Shown: positions 54,547 through 63,457 of the stretch, piece by piece
Layout: every line of letters begins with the position of its first letter
Position numbering within the stretch: position 1 is the first letter of the stretch
Assembly: GCF_020966775.1 (NCBI RefSeq)
Contig: NZ_JAJKFV010000029.1
Coordinates: 2,245,372 to 2,309,371, forward strand
Origin: Rhodopirellula halodulae
GTDB taxonomy: Bacteria > Planctomycetota > Planctomycetia > Pirellulales > Pirellulaceae
DNA: 64,000 bases
Direction: 5' to 3'
Position numbers and translations under genes: made by a program
Notes under the pieces: model-generated
What the model was told of the DNA's origin: nothing
The model's database searches: none
The model's input: the letters and a program-made list of their open reading frames with translations, nothing else

Positions 54547-54642
54547 TCATTGCTTCGGCAAATTCTCGATTTGGTTCAGGAACGTGATGGCGGCTTTTTC
54601 GTGCCAGCGTTCTCGGTGTTGATCGAAGACGCCGGTGTGGCC
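54547..54642 (-). pseudogene. 3' fragment of alpha/beta hydrolase gene (left repeat copy)
   Basis: On the minus strand this encodes GHTGVFDQHRERWHEKAAIT and 11 more residues ending LPKQ-stop, nearly identical to the last 31 codons of the intact hydrolase at 57316-58392. It is a bare 3' end with no gene body, left next to the GIY-YIG gene. Confidence 0.85.
54552..54642. repeat. 91-bp direct repeat, left copy (island boundary)
   Basis: Matches 57324-57414 at 85 of 91 positions by eye, same orientation. The stop of the GIY-YIG gene lies 7 bases beyond it. Boundary of the restriction-modification remnant. Confidence 0.88.
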
Positions 54643-54648
54643 ACGTCG

Positions 54649-55530
54649 CTAAGCGTCGGCTGATACGCTATCGATCTCGTTCGTATCTCGGTGAATTTCG
54701 CTCAGCGTGGTACCGTTTTGGTCTTTCCATTCAACCCAACCGTTTGCGCTCGCCCCCAACACAACACCGGCAGCAGCGCTTGGTGACGAAAATAAAAAGT
54801 CTTGCAAGTAGTGATAGACGCCACCACGTTCCTCCAAGACCCCTGACTCAACCATTCGTTGGCGTTGCGATCGAACAGATTCGGGAGCTGTCGGCGTTTG
54901 TCCGGTGCGGGAACGGCTTCCCTCCATCACGACGAACCCATCCTCAACCAATTCGCCAGATGCATCGCATCCACGGGACCGAATAAAGAACAGAGGTGTT
55001 TGGCCGACTGTCTTCGATACGGGTTCGAAAACCGGGTAGCCGAGCGTTGAAACTAAAGTGTTGATGGTTTCAAACACGTCCAGCAGTTCCGCTTCCATGG
55101 GTTCGGGAACGTAAGTCGAGTCGTCAGGTACTTGGCCATTGTCGAGCGCATAACGATTGACCTCTTTTGCTCTCTGCATGCAGTACCATTCCAAATATCG
55201 AATATGGGCTTGCGTGAAGTTTTGAGTCTTGGACACACAGAAAACCGCCGTCTTCCAAAAGGTCTTGGTCTTGTTGTGACTATCGAATCGCTTGCGGGCG
55301 TCTTCTGTTTGGCCGATATAGACGATCGGTTTCGCGCCCTCTTCGTCTTCTCCGAACAAGAAGTAGATTCCCGGTAGATCGAGTTCCTTGCGCTGCTTGC
55401 CTTGAGCAAGATCGCTGCGAGGAATTAAAACGGCCTGAACAATACGCGTCGTAATTTCCGCAATGCGGATTCCACGTGGCTCGCCCGTGGGCAAATAGAT
55501 TTGAATGGTCTTGGCGGTCGGCGTCGTCAT
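54649..55530 (-). CDS. GIY-YIG nuclease with DUF4357
   Basis: 293 residues from ATG 55528-55530. GIY-YIG core: GIYFLFG (54-60) and VYIGQTEDARKRF (70-82). The C-terminal part carries the DUF4357 pattern FLFSSPSAAAGVVLGASANG and VEWKDQNGTTL. Such proteins accompany type I restriction systems in many islands. It begins the island on the left. Confidence 0.9.
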   Translation of the reverse strand: MTTPTAKTIQIYLPTGEPRGIRIAEITTRIVQAVLIPRSDLAQGKQRKELDLPGIYFLFGEDEEGAKPIVYIGQTEDARKRFDSHNKTKTFWKTAVFCVSKTQNFTQAHIRYLEWYCMQRAKEVNRYALDNGQVPDDSTYVPEPMEAELLDVFETINTLVSTLGYPVFEPVSKTVGQTPLFFIRSRGCDASGELVEDGFVVMEGSRSRTGQTPTAPESVRSQRQRMVESGVLEERGGVYHYLQDFLFSSPSAAAGVVLGASANGWVEWKDQNGTTLSEIHRDTNEIDSVSADA

Positions 55531-55639
55531 TGCATTCTCTCTACTGCGATACGAAGGCCTGGAGCATATCGCAGTCGTGCAGACTTTGGTAGACTTGGAG
55601 ATGCGAGGTTGATCCGAACAACACAACGGGAGTCGCTAG

Positions 55640-55846
55640 ATGCCAAAGCTAAGTGAGTACGTGAAAACGGCCGAAGCAGCAGAGATCCTCGGCGTAGCGC
55701 AAAACACGCTTCGCAAGTGGGCTGAGAGCGGTGACATTCCCATGCGACGCAACCCAGCAAACGGATACCGGTTGTTCAAGAAATCGGACCTGGAGCAGTT
55801 CTTAAAACAGCTCGACCAACCAACAACTATCAAGCGTCCTAAGTAG
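55640..55846 (+). CDS. Excisionase/MerR-type helix-turn-helix protein
   Basis: 68 residues: KTAEAAEILGVAQNTLRKWA is the HTH and RNPANGYRLFKKSDLEQFL the wing typical of excisionase-like or MerR-like domains. Divergent from the GIY-YIG gene. Probably a regulator of the restriction genes that once lay downstream. Confidence 0.85.
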   Translation: MPKLSEYVKTAEAAEILGVAQNTLRKWAESGDIPMRRNPANGYRLFKKSDLEQFLKQLDQPTTIKRPK

Positions 55847-55861
55847 CAGAAAATCACTTGA

Positions 55862-56077
55862 GAGGTGTCCTACACAACGTGCGTCCTTGCAAACGGCCGG
55901 TTCTTGTTAGACGTGACGCTGAAAATTCCGCGTCCAAACGAACTAACGGCGATCGCCAAAGTTCTCTCCGACATGGACGCCGAGATAGTCGCCTTGAAGC
56001 GACTCCGCGAAAAGACGGTCATGCTCAAGCAGGGGATGATGCAGGAGCTGCTCACCGCAAAAACGAGGTTGATATGA
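55862..56077 (+). pseudogene. hsdS: HsdS (type I specificity subunit) C-terminal fragment
   Basis: About 70 codons match only the C-terminus of HsdS: KIPRPNELTAIAKVLSDMDA, then LKQGMMQELLTAKTRLI. A TGA stop (55859-55861) precedes it in frame, and both target-recognition domains are missing. The stop overlaps the DUF1016 start (ATGA), the original operon junction. Confidence 0.88.
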
Positions 56078-57132
56078 GTGACAAGCAAGAACTGATGCTC
56101 ATCGAATCAACGCTGCTGCCTGAAATCCGGCAGCTCATTGACCAGTCACGGCAGCGTGCAGCAGTTGCCGTCAACGCGGAGCTGACCATGCTTTACTGGG
56201 ACGTCGGGAGTGCGATCAGCGAGATGCTTGGTGGTCAGCGAGCTGAGTATGGCCGTGAAATTGTCACTCAGCTCGCCAACGTTCTGACCGCTGAATACGG
56301 TCGCAAATGGGGCGTGTCTACCCTTCGACATTGTCTTCGCGCCGTCGAGGCTTTTCCGGACCGTGAGATTGTGTACGCACTGCGTACACAGTTGAGCTGG
56401 ACCCATTTGAGAAAGATCATTTTCATCGAGGATCCGCTCAAACGCGAGTTTTACACGGAAATGTGCCGTTTGGAAGGCTGGTCGACGCGGCAGCTCAACG
56501 AGCGGATCCAGTCGATGCTCTATGAACGGACGGCAATCTCGAAGAAGCCGGAAAAGACAATCCAGAGCGATCTGGAGATCCTTCGTGCTGACGGAAAAGT
56601 GTCTGCTGATCTTGCGTTTCGTGATCCCTACGTGCTGGACTTCTTGGGGCTCGCCGACACCTACAGCGAAAACGACCTGGAATCGTCCATACTGGCCGAA
56701 TTGCAATGCTTCATTACCGAGCTGGGCACCGATTTCGCCTTCATCGCTCGACAGAAACGAATTGTGATCGATGATCGGGATTACTACATCGACCTGCTGT
56801 TCTTTCACCGCAGACTCAAGTGTTTGGTCGCCATCGACCTGAAGATCGGTGAATTCGAAGCCGGGTTCAAAGGCCAGATGGAGCTGTATCTCCGCTACTT
56901 GGAGAAACACGAGCGTGTGGAGGGAGAGAATCTGCCGGTCGGACTGATTCTATGCAGTGGGAAAAACGAAGAACACGTCGAACTTTTACGACTGGATGAA
57001 GCGAATATCCGCGTGGCCGAATACATGACCCAGCTACCAAGTCCAGAATTGTTGCGGCAAAAGCTACACGAATCGATCGAACGCGCCCGAGCCAAGGCCC
57101 TCATGGATCAGGAAGACGCCAGCGATGCCTGA
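56074..57132 (+). CDS. DUF1016 (YhcG-like) PD-(D/E)XK nuclease-fold protein
   Basis: 352 residues, intact. N-terminal DUF1016 domain (AELTMLYWDVGSAISEML, WGVSTLRHCLRAVEAFPD) and C-terminal nuclease-like domain with DRDYYIDLLFFHRRL and AIDLKIGEFE around residues 230-260. Commonly found between hsdS and hsdR. Probably the only intact gene of the former operon. Confidence 0.92.
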   Translation: MSDKQELMLIESTLLPEIRQLIDQSRQRAAVAVNAELTMLYWDVGSAISEMLGGQRAEYGREIVTQLANVLTAEYGRKWGVSTLRHCLRAVEAFPDREIVYALRTQLSWTHLRKIIFIEDPLKREFYTEMCRLEGWSTRQLNERIQSMLYERTAISKKPEKTIQSDLEILRADGKVSADLAFRDPYVLDFLGLADTYSENDLESSILAELQCFITELGTDFAFIARQKRIVIDDRDYYIDLLFFHRRLKCLVAIDLKIGEFEAGFKGQMELYLRYLEKHERVEGENLPVGLILCSGKNEEHVELLRLDEANIRVAEYMTQLPSPELLRQKLHESIERARAKALMDQEDASDA

Positions 57133-57319
57133 ACAGTCGCAATCAGAACGACAAACCTAAATTGGGGTGGCCAAACGCTTCACGGACAAATCACACCACA
57201 AGTACCTGGGCTATCGGCATCTCTGAGACTGGAGCAAGCGAGAAAACAATTGCCCCATCGAGACGAAGTACTTGAAGGAAAACTTGGTCGAGCGTGGTAA
57301 ATCCGACGTTCAGATCTAG
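57125..57319 (+). pseudogene. hsdR: HsdR (type I restriction subunit) N-terminal fragment with two nonsense codons
   Basis: The frame from ATG 57125 (overlapping the DUF1016 stop) reads MPEQSQSERQT, TAA at 57158-57160, IGVAKRFTDKSHHKYLGYRHL, a TGA, DWSKRENNCPIETKYLKENL, VERGKSDVQI, then TAG at 57317-57319. This matches the start of HsdR (LGYRYLGDWS-type block). The gene is cut off 4 bases before the right repeat copy. Confidence 0.82.
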
Positions 57320-58392
57320 GTCGGCTTCGGCGAATTCTCTATTTGGTCTAGGAACGTGATGGCGGCTTTTTCGTGCCAGCGTTCTCGGTGTTGATCGAGG
57401 AAGCCGGTGTGGCCGCCGGATTCGCACAGCAGCGGGTATAGGTTGTCGTTTTGCGACCACTCGACATCGCGGAAAACATTCGCATCCACGACCGGATCGT
57501 CGTTGGCATGAAGCAACAACGTGGGCGTTCGGATTTGATCCAACGTGTCGATGGCCGAATTCTCGGCGTAGTATTCCTCCGCTCCTGAGTATCCGAATCG
57601 CGGTGCGGTGAAACGATCGTCCAGTTCCCAAACGCTTGTGACGTGATTCAGGATGTCTCGTTCGGCGTCAGTTAGCTTTGCGTTGCTGCGCAGCAATTCA
57701 TCGCGTTGCTTGTGAAGCAGGTATTGGTCGAACGGACGATTCGCACCGGTTTGCAGATTTCGAGACGTGATTTCCATGTCGATCGGTGCCGAAACACTGA
57801 TGGCTGCTTTGAGATCACTCTGCTCGCCTTCTTCGGCCAGATACTTCAGTAGAAGGTTGGCTCCCAGTGAGAACGCGACGCTGGCCAGGCCGTTTCGAGT
57901 CCACTCTGGTCGTTCAGCTTTCAGGTGTTCAATCAGATGGCAAACATCGGCGGTCAAACCTGGATGGTGATAGCGTCTGCACTTGGATGCTGACTGCCCC
58001 GCACCGCGGTGGTTCCACAGCAGAGCGTCGTATCCGTTGTGGTTGAGTCGTTCAGCCATCGATCGCATGTAACGACTGAGAGCGTGACCACCCATGCCAT
58101 GGAACACCAGAACCAATGGTCGCGAACTTGATTGGGCGTCCGAGTCGTTGCGGTCTGTGGCGGGAAAGTAGTGGCCGCTCATCTCATCCGGCGGCGTGTG
58201 ATCGTCGGGAACGGAAATCGAAACCGCGTCGTCTCGGGTGTCCAGCGAGAGTTCAGGCTTCATCCATTTGACGCTGATTGTTTGCAACCAACCGCCTCGG
58301 CAAAGTGGATGTGGTTGAAATGGATCGATGCCATCAATGCGTTCAGCAGCGTCGCTCTTGATCGAAAGGGATTCGGTCGTGAGATCGGACAT
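57316..58392 (-). CDS. YheT-like alpha/beta hydrolase
   Basis: 358 residues from ATG 58390-58392. Hydrolase motifs: oxyanion region VFHGMGGHALSRYMR, WNHRGAGQS, nucleophile elbow VAFSLGANLLLKYL, acid in LLHANDDPVVD and His in SGGHTGFLD. Family acts as carboxylesterase or lipase. Its last codons form the right repeat copy, and its final residues and stop come from the island side. Confidence 0.93.
   Translation of the reverse strand: MSDLTTESLSIKSDAAERIDGIDPFQPHPLCRGGWLQTISVKWMKPELSLDTRDDAVSISVPDDHTPPDEMSGHYFPATDRNDSDAQSSSRPLVLVFHGMGGHALSRYMRSMAERLNHNGYDALLWNHRGAGQSASKCRRYHHPGLTADVCHLIEHLKAERPEWTRNGLASVAFSLGANLLLKYLAEEGEQSDLKAAISVSAPIDMEITSRNLQTGANRPFDQYLLHKQRDELLRSNAKLTDAERDILNHVTSVWELDDRFTAPRFGYSGAEEYYAENSAIDTLDQIRTPTLLLHANDDPVVDANVFRDVEWSQNDNLYPLLCESGGHTGFLDQHRERWHEKAAITFLDQIENSPKPT
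57324..57414. repeat. 91-bp direct repeat, right copy (island boundary)
   Basis: Lies within the 3' end of the intact hydrolase gene; six differences from the left copy at 54552-54642. Confidence 0.88.
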
Positions 58393-58539
58393 GGCGATGT
58401 TTCCGCGTGCGATGAAGAGGATTGGCCGTCGCGATAACAAGAAGCGAATTGCACGCCAAACGGGATTGGCGCGGAGTTTGCGAGGATCCCCTCAGGTCTC
58501 CAAACCCTCGAAAAATTCCGTCTCAACTGGAACACAATC

Positions 58540-59193
58540 ATGAAACGTTTTCTGGCATTCACGTTCGTTGCGATCAGTGTCGCAACTTGGACCTCGCTCC
58601 CAATCACCGCCGATGACGGTTTGTTCGATACCGACGGAGCCGCCACGGCGACCGGCGACATTTTAGAATCGCAGGGCGACCTTGCCGAAGGTTTGGGACG
58701 CGGCGCCGCATTGCGTTCGTTGTCTGCCGTTCGATTGCAGGAAGCCATCGACAAACAACTGGAAAACCGACGCGAATCAGTGGAGCTGTATTACGACCTG
58801 AAGCAACTTCGCGAAGAGCAATTGGAAAAGGACCGTCTGTCAGCATCAGAACGAATGAAGATTGCCAACTCGAAGAAGCCCGATCGCTTGAGTGACAATC
58901 AGATCCAACGTGACTCGGGCAAGATCTACTGGCCCGAGCCCTTGGACAGCCCCGTGTTGGAGCCGTACCGTCGTCCGATCGAAAAGACTCTGGCAAAACG
59001 CAGCAACCCAGAAGCCGACTACAGCGAATTCGACTTCATCAAGGTTCACCGCATGGTCAAGCGAATCGAAGAAGCAATCGAGTCGATTCGTGATGAATTG
59101 GACACGCGTGAATTGGTGGCTTTGAAGGACTACCTGGTCCAGATTGATTACGAAGCCCGGTTCGACAGCAAGAACAACCGAGTCGATTTCTAA
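58540..59193 (+). CDS. Secreted helical protein of unknown function
   Basis: 217 residues with a signal peptide (residues 1-24). Mature part highly charged and helical (LQEAIDKQLENRRESVELYY, DLKQLREEQLEKDRL), then IYWPEPLDSPVLEPYR and a second helical part. No named family recognised. Confidence 0.78.
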   Translation: MKRFLAFTFVAISVATWTSLPITADDGLFDTDGAATATGDILESQGDLAEGLGRGAALRSLSAVRLQEAIDKQLENRRESVELYYDLKQLREEQLEKDRLSASERMKIANSKKPDRLSDNQIQRDSGKIYWPEPLDSPVLEPYRRPIEKTLAKRSNPEADYSEFDFIKVHRMVKRIEEAIESIRDELDTRELVALKDYLVQIDYEARFDSKNNRVDF

Positions 59194-59364
59194 TCACCGG
59201 TTGTTCTGTTCGTTGTTTGCCCCTCGTGCTCTGCAGTTCGCGGGTCACGTCTGAATCAACAGTGGGACCTTTGAACGAGTTCCCTGTTGTCTTTCCGTGG
59301 CATGCATTCTTTGCTTTGTTCTGCCACTCTCTACTCGCTCCGCATCTCTTCTTTCGCACTGCCC

Positions 59365-60843
59365 ATGTTGTTTGAGCAATCACGTCCGACCATTCGCACT
59401 CATCTTGTGTTCTGCGTTTGGGTGTTGGTTTGCCTGTTGTGCTCCGTCGGAGTGCTATCGGCACAGGACGAAACGCCCACCGCGGAAGAAGTGGCAGCGG
59501 AGGTCACCGGTGCCGAGGCAGGCGATTCGGCGAAGGATGTCCAAATCGCGGATGAAGTCCAAGTCGAACCGGTCAATAGCGACGAGAAGATAGAAAATCG
59601 ATTGACAGAAATCATGCGCGCGACGGGTTGGTTCACGGACCCAGAAGTCAAAGTGGATCGCGGTGTGGCCTTCCTATCGGGAACCGTCGACACCAAAGCA
59701 CATCGAGAATGGGCAGAAGCAACCGCGATCAAAACATCGGACGTGGTGGCCGTGGTCAATCGTCTGTCGGTCGCTGAACCACCGCTTTGGAACTTCGCAC
59801 CGGCGATCGCTTCGCTGAAACAGCTCGGCCGAGAAACGACGGGCGTCTTGCCGTTGGTGATCGTTGGTATCGCCGTGACGGTGCTGTTCTACATGCTGGC
59901 AATCGCCGGCGCTCGAATGACTCGCTGGCTTTCGCGAAACCGGATCGACAGTGCCTTGTTGCGTCAGGTCGTTGGCAACGTCGTTGGCGTGTTGATCTTT
60001 ATCATTGGGATCTACATCGCGCTGCGTGTGTCGGGGCTGACGCGATTGGCCGTGACCGTGCTGGGCGGTACCGGGTTGGTGGGTCTGGCTCTCGGTTTCG
60101 CGTTCCGAGACATTGCGGAAAACTATCTTGCTAGCATTTTGCTATCGCTGAACCATCCGTTCCGCGTGGGTGACCTGATCGAGGTGGAAGGTGCAAAAGG
60201 GTTTGTCCGCAAGGTGACGACTCGCGGGACGGTTCTGAACACGCTGGAGGGCAACCAGATCCAGATGCCCAACAGCACGGTCTACAAAGGCAAAATCATC
60301 AACTACACCGCAACGCCGCTGAGCCGGCAGGACTTCGCGATTGGAATTGGTTTTGAAGACTCGATCGCGGAAGCGCAAGAAATTGTCATGGAGGTTTTGA
60401 CGGAGCACGTCGGCGTGGTTTCTGATCCCGCACCTATCGCAATTGTTGAATCGCTCGGGTCGGCGACCGTGAATCTTCGCGTTTACTACTGGTTCGATCA
60501 AACCAGTCACTCGCCGTTGAAAGTCAGCAGCAGTGTCATTCGTTTGGTCAAACAACGATTGACCGACGCGGAAATCACGATGCCGGATGAGGCTCGCGAA
60601 TTGGTATTCCCGCAGGGCGTCCCCGTGCAATTGATGGAGCGTTCATCGAATGAGAACGAGGGCAGCCTAGCCGGCATGGGTGGTGTTAACGAGACCTTGA
60701 ATGGACGAGTGAAAAACAAACAAAAGACCAAGCCGGCTCGCGAACCGGAAACGTCCGTCGGAGAAGGCGACTTGAAGCCGGAACAGGACGACGTGCTGCG
60801 AGCGACGGAAGACGTCGATGACGAGGCGAATCTGATCGCATGA
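59365..60843 (+). CDS. MscS mechanosensitive channel with N-terminal BON domain
   Basis: 492 residues from ATG 59365; ATG 59302 and TTG 59287 are also in frame. Signal peptide, then a BON domain (about 60-125, GRVxxVxx-type AFLSGTVDTKAHREWAEATA), three helices (about 150-260) and the MscS core (GGTGLVGLALGFAFRDIAEN, VGDLIEVEGAKGFV, QMPNSTVYKGKIINY). Opens on membrane tension. Stop overlaps the DUF2254 start (ATGA). Confidence 0.9.
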   Translation: MLFEQSRPTIRTHLVFCVWVLVCLLCSVGVLSAQDETPTAEEVAAEVTGAEAGDSAKDVQIADEVQVEPVNSDEKIENRLTEIMRATGWFTDPEVKVDRGVAFLSGTVDTKAHREWAEATAIKTSDVVAVVNRLSVAEPPLWNFAPAIASLKQLGRETTGVLPLVIVGIAVTVLFYMLAIAGARMTRWLSRNRIDSALLRQVVGNVVGVLIFIIGIYIALRVSGLTRLAVTVLGGTGLVGLALGFAFRDIAENYLASILLSLNHPFRVGDLIEVEGAKGFVRKVTTRGTVLNTLEGNQIQMPNSTVYKGKIINYTATPLSRQDFAIGIGFEDSIAEAQEIVMEVLTEHVGVVSDPAPIAIVESLGSATVNLRVYYWFDQTSHSPLKVSSSVIRLVKQRLTDAEITMPDEARELVFPQGVPVQLMERSSNENEGSLAGMGGVNETLNGRVKNKQKTKPAREPETSVGEGDLKPEQDDVLRATEDVDDEANLIA

Positions 60844-62114
60844 GAGCGTCTCTTCAACAATGGATTTATCGCATTCAAGGCAGCTACTGGTTCATCCCGT
60901 CTTTGATGGTGCTGACCGCGATCATGTTGTCGCAATTCACCATTTGGTTGGACCGGACGGTCGGGAGCGAGTGGTTGCAAGACTTCTGGTTTAGTTCGAT
61001 GAACCAGCCGGACGGTGCTCGAGCGTTGTTGGCAACCGTGGCGGGATCGATGATCACCGTTGCCGGCGTGACGTTTTCGCTGACTATTTTGGCGGTGTCC
61101 CACGCGACCTCGCATTTTGGACCGCGGTTGCTTGACAATTTCATGCGGGATCGAGGCAACCAGGTCACGTTGGGGACATTTGTCGCGACCTTTTTGTATT
61201 GCTTGTTGGTGTTGAAAGTCGTTCGGGGCGGTTCCGTTCCTGAGGACGCAAGTGACGCCGTGGAGGCATTCGTGCCGCAGTTGTCGCTGCTGATTGGTTT
61301 GGTACTGACCATTCTCAGCGTGGCGGAACTGATCTACTTCATTCACCACGTTCCCGACAGCATTCACATCTCGACGGTGCTGCGACGATTGGCGACCGAT
61401 ATGTCGGCCAAGTTCGACGAGTTGTATCCGGAGACTTTGGGCGAAGGCATGTCCGACGTCGACAGCGTCCCGACGCTGATCGATGATTTCCTGCACACGG
61501 TTCGATCGGACGTCGCCGGGTATTTGCAGGGTGTCGATGAGGACGAATTGATGAGCTTCGCAAAGAAGCACGACGTGGTGGTCCGGCTGAAGAAACGCCC
61601 TGGTGACTTTGTGCGTCGAGACGAATTGATCGCCGAAGTTTCGCGGTGTGAGACTTGGAGCGACGAACGTGCCGACGAAGTGCGACACGGTTTCGCTTTT
61701 GGTTACACGCGAACGCCAACTCAAGATGTGTTTTTCATTCTAGACGAGTTCGTCGAGGTTGCTACCAGGGCGTTGTCACCGGGAGTGAATGACCCATTCA
61801 CCGCGATGCAATGCATGGATTGGTTGTCGGACGGTTTGGTGCAACTTTCGAAACGAAAGATCCCGACTCGCTTTCGCATTGATGAGCAAGACGAATTGCG
61901 GATCATCACCACCAACGTGACTCGCGAGGACTTCGTTGAAGCAATGCTTCGGCAGTTGTTGCCTTATGTCAAAGAAGACCGAAACGCGAGCCAGTACTTC
62001 GTTCAGTCGATGCAGCAAGTTTTGGAAATCTCCAAAAGCCAGACACTGAACTCGTTGATCGAAGACGCCGTCGCCGAACTAGAAAACGCACGCAATGGCG
62101 AGTGTGAACGCTGA
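60840..62114 (+). CDS. DUF2254 membrane protein
   Basis: 424 residues. N-terminal helices (about 15-35, 60-85, 115-135, 140-165) with the family blocks LLATVAGSMITVAGVTFSLT and QVTLGTFVATFLYCLLVL, and a soluble C-terminal domain containing LSPGVNDPFTAMQCMDWL. Function unknown. Sits between two MscS genes, each junction overlapping or close. Confidence 0.92.
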   Translation: MRASLQQWIYRIQGSYWFIPSLMVLTAIMLSQFTIWLDRTVGSEWLQDFWFSSMNQPDGARALLATVAGSMITVAGVTFSLTILAVSHATSHFGPRLLDNFMRDRGNQVTLGTFVATFLYCLLVLKVVRGGSVPEDASDAVEAFVPQLSLLIGLVLTILSVAELIYFIHHVPDSIHISTVLRRLATDMSAKFDELYPETLGEGMSDVDSVPTLIDDFLHTVRSDVAGYLQGVDEDELMSFAKKHDVVVRLKKRPGDFVRRDELIAEVSRCETWSDERADEVRHGFAFGYTRTPTQDVFFILDEFVEVATRALSPGVNDPFTAMQCMDWLSDGLVQLSKRKIPTRFRIDEQDELRIITTNVTREDFVEAMLRQLLPYVKEDRNASQYFVQSMQQVLEISKSQTLNSLIEDAVAELENARNGECER

Positions 62115-62171
62115 TGGACGTGCGTTTGCAACGCATCGTCGGTCCGGCATTCGTTTGCCGATACAATCTTT

Positions 62172-62178
62172 GGAAGGA
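62172..62178 (+). promoter_or_regulatory. Ribosome binding site deciding a TTG start
   Basis: GGAAGGA lies 7 bases before TTG 62186, which starts a clean signal peptide. Confidence 0.5.
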
Positions 62179-62185
62179 TAGATCG

Positions 62186-63457
62186 TTGAAGAATCGTTGT
62201 TTCGTGCTGGTGGCTGCTTGGCTGCTGATGACCTCTGTCTCGTTGGGACAAGAAGCGGCGGAGGAAGAGCCGGTTCTCGAATCCAACGCACCCGTGGACA
62301 CGGTTGCGGTCACCGATATCGTTGACGATGAGGCCATCCGAAAGCGTTTAAGTCGCATTTATTCGTCGGCGACCGAGGCGGGGTGGTTACAAGGTGCCGA
62401 GGTGCAAATCAGCAACGGCATCGTGACGCTGCAGGGCCAAGCCGACACGGAAGAACATCGACAATGGGCCGAAAACGTCGCCAGGAAGACGGAGGACGTG
62501 GTCGCCGTGATCAACGAATTGTCGGTCGATAGTGCGGTGGATTTGGAATCAACCCGCGATGTGGTGTCGAACTCCCTGGGCTCACTCTGGACCGACTTTT
62601 TGAAACGATCGCCGTTGCTGCTGGCGGCATTGCTGATCGTGGTGATCACCAGCCTGCTTTCCAAGGGCGTCAGTTGGGCGACGCATCGCGTCTTGGATCG
62701 ACGTGGGATGCGTGTGAGTTTGAAGGACTTGATCAACCAAATGGCGTCCATCGCGATTTGGATCGTGGGATTGCTGGTGGCGACCGTGGTCGCGTTTCCG
62801 GGGATGACGCCATCCAAAGCCTTGACCGTGCTCGGTTTGGGATCCGTTGCCATCGGTTTTGCCTTCAAGGACATCTTTGAAAACTTCTTCGCCGGAGTGT
62901 TGATCCTGTGGAACTATCCTTTCGACCGAGGCGATTTCATCACTTGCGAGGAGGTCACCGGCGAAGTGAAGCAAGTCACGATTCGCAACACGATCATTCG
63001 CAGATTGGATGGTGAATTGGCGGTCGTTCCCAATGCGACATTGTTCAAGAACAATGTGGATGTTTTGACCAGTCAACCACAACGCCGAGTTCGAATCATC
63101 TGCGGCGTGGCGTACGACGAAGACGTGGATGCATCGCGAGAAGTGATTTTGAAAGCGGTGCAGAGTTGCGATTCGGTGCAGGGCAAACGAACGGTCGAAG
63201 TGTTCGCACAAGAATTCGCCAGCTCGAGCATCAACTTTGAGGTCGCGTGGTGGACGGGATCCAAACCGGTGGATCTTCGTCGGAGCCGCGATGAAGTGGT
63301 TGCGGCGATCAAACGCGAATTGGATGCGGCTGGAATTGAAATCCCGTTCCCGTATCGAACGTTGACATTCAAGAACCCGGAACACTTGGGCTTTCGTTGT
63401 GACACGAGCGGCCAAGCGGATTCCGCAAACATGGACAACGAAGGAGACGATGTTTGA
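62186..63457 (+). CDS. MscS mechanosensitive channel with N-terminal BON domain (second)
   Basis: 423 residues from TTG 62186; ATG 62114 overlapping the DUF2254 stop is the alternative. Signal peptide (residues 1-20), BON domain (about 60-120, GIVTLQGQADTEEHRQWAEN), helices about 145-230 and MscS core (LGLGSVAIGFAFKDIFENFF, YPFDRGDFITCEEVTGEV, VVPNATLFKNN). Different enough from the first MscS to be an old paralogue. Stop overlaps the AI-2E gene start (TGATG). Confidence 0.9.
   Translation: MKNRCFVLVAAWLLMTSVSLGQEAAEEEPVLESNAPVDTVAVTDIVDDEAIRKRLSRIYSSATEAGWLQGAEVQISNGIVTLQGQADTEEHRQWAENVARKTEDVVAVINELSVDSAVDLESTRDVVSNSLGSLWTDFLKRSPLLLAALLIVVITSLLSKGVSWATHRVLDRRGMRVSLKDLINQMASIAIWIVGLLVATVVAFPGMTPSKALTVLGLGSVAIGFAFKDIFENFFAGVLILWNYPFDRGDFITCEEVTGEVKQVTIRNTIIRRLDGELAVVPNATLFKNNVDVLTSQPQRRVRIICGVAYDEDVDASREVILKAVQSCDSVQGKRTVEVFAQEFASSSINFEVAWWTGSKPVDLRRSRDEVVAAIKRELDAAGIEIPFPYRTLTFKNPEHLGFRCDTSGQADSANMDNEGDDV

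Noticed and set aside
54649-57319. Island considered as a phage-defence system other than restriction-modification
   Set aside because: GIY-YIG/DUF4357, HTH, HsdS tail, DUF1016 and HsdR start together fit a decayed type I locus; no other defence genes are seen.
60507-61724. Long minus-strand frame across the MscS and DUF2254 genes
   Set aside because: Spans a junction of two well-supported genes on the plus strand, with no domain of its own.
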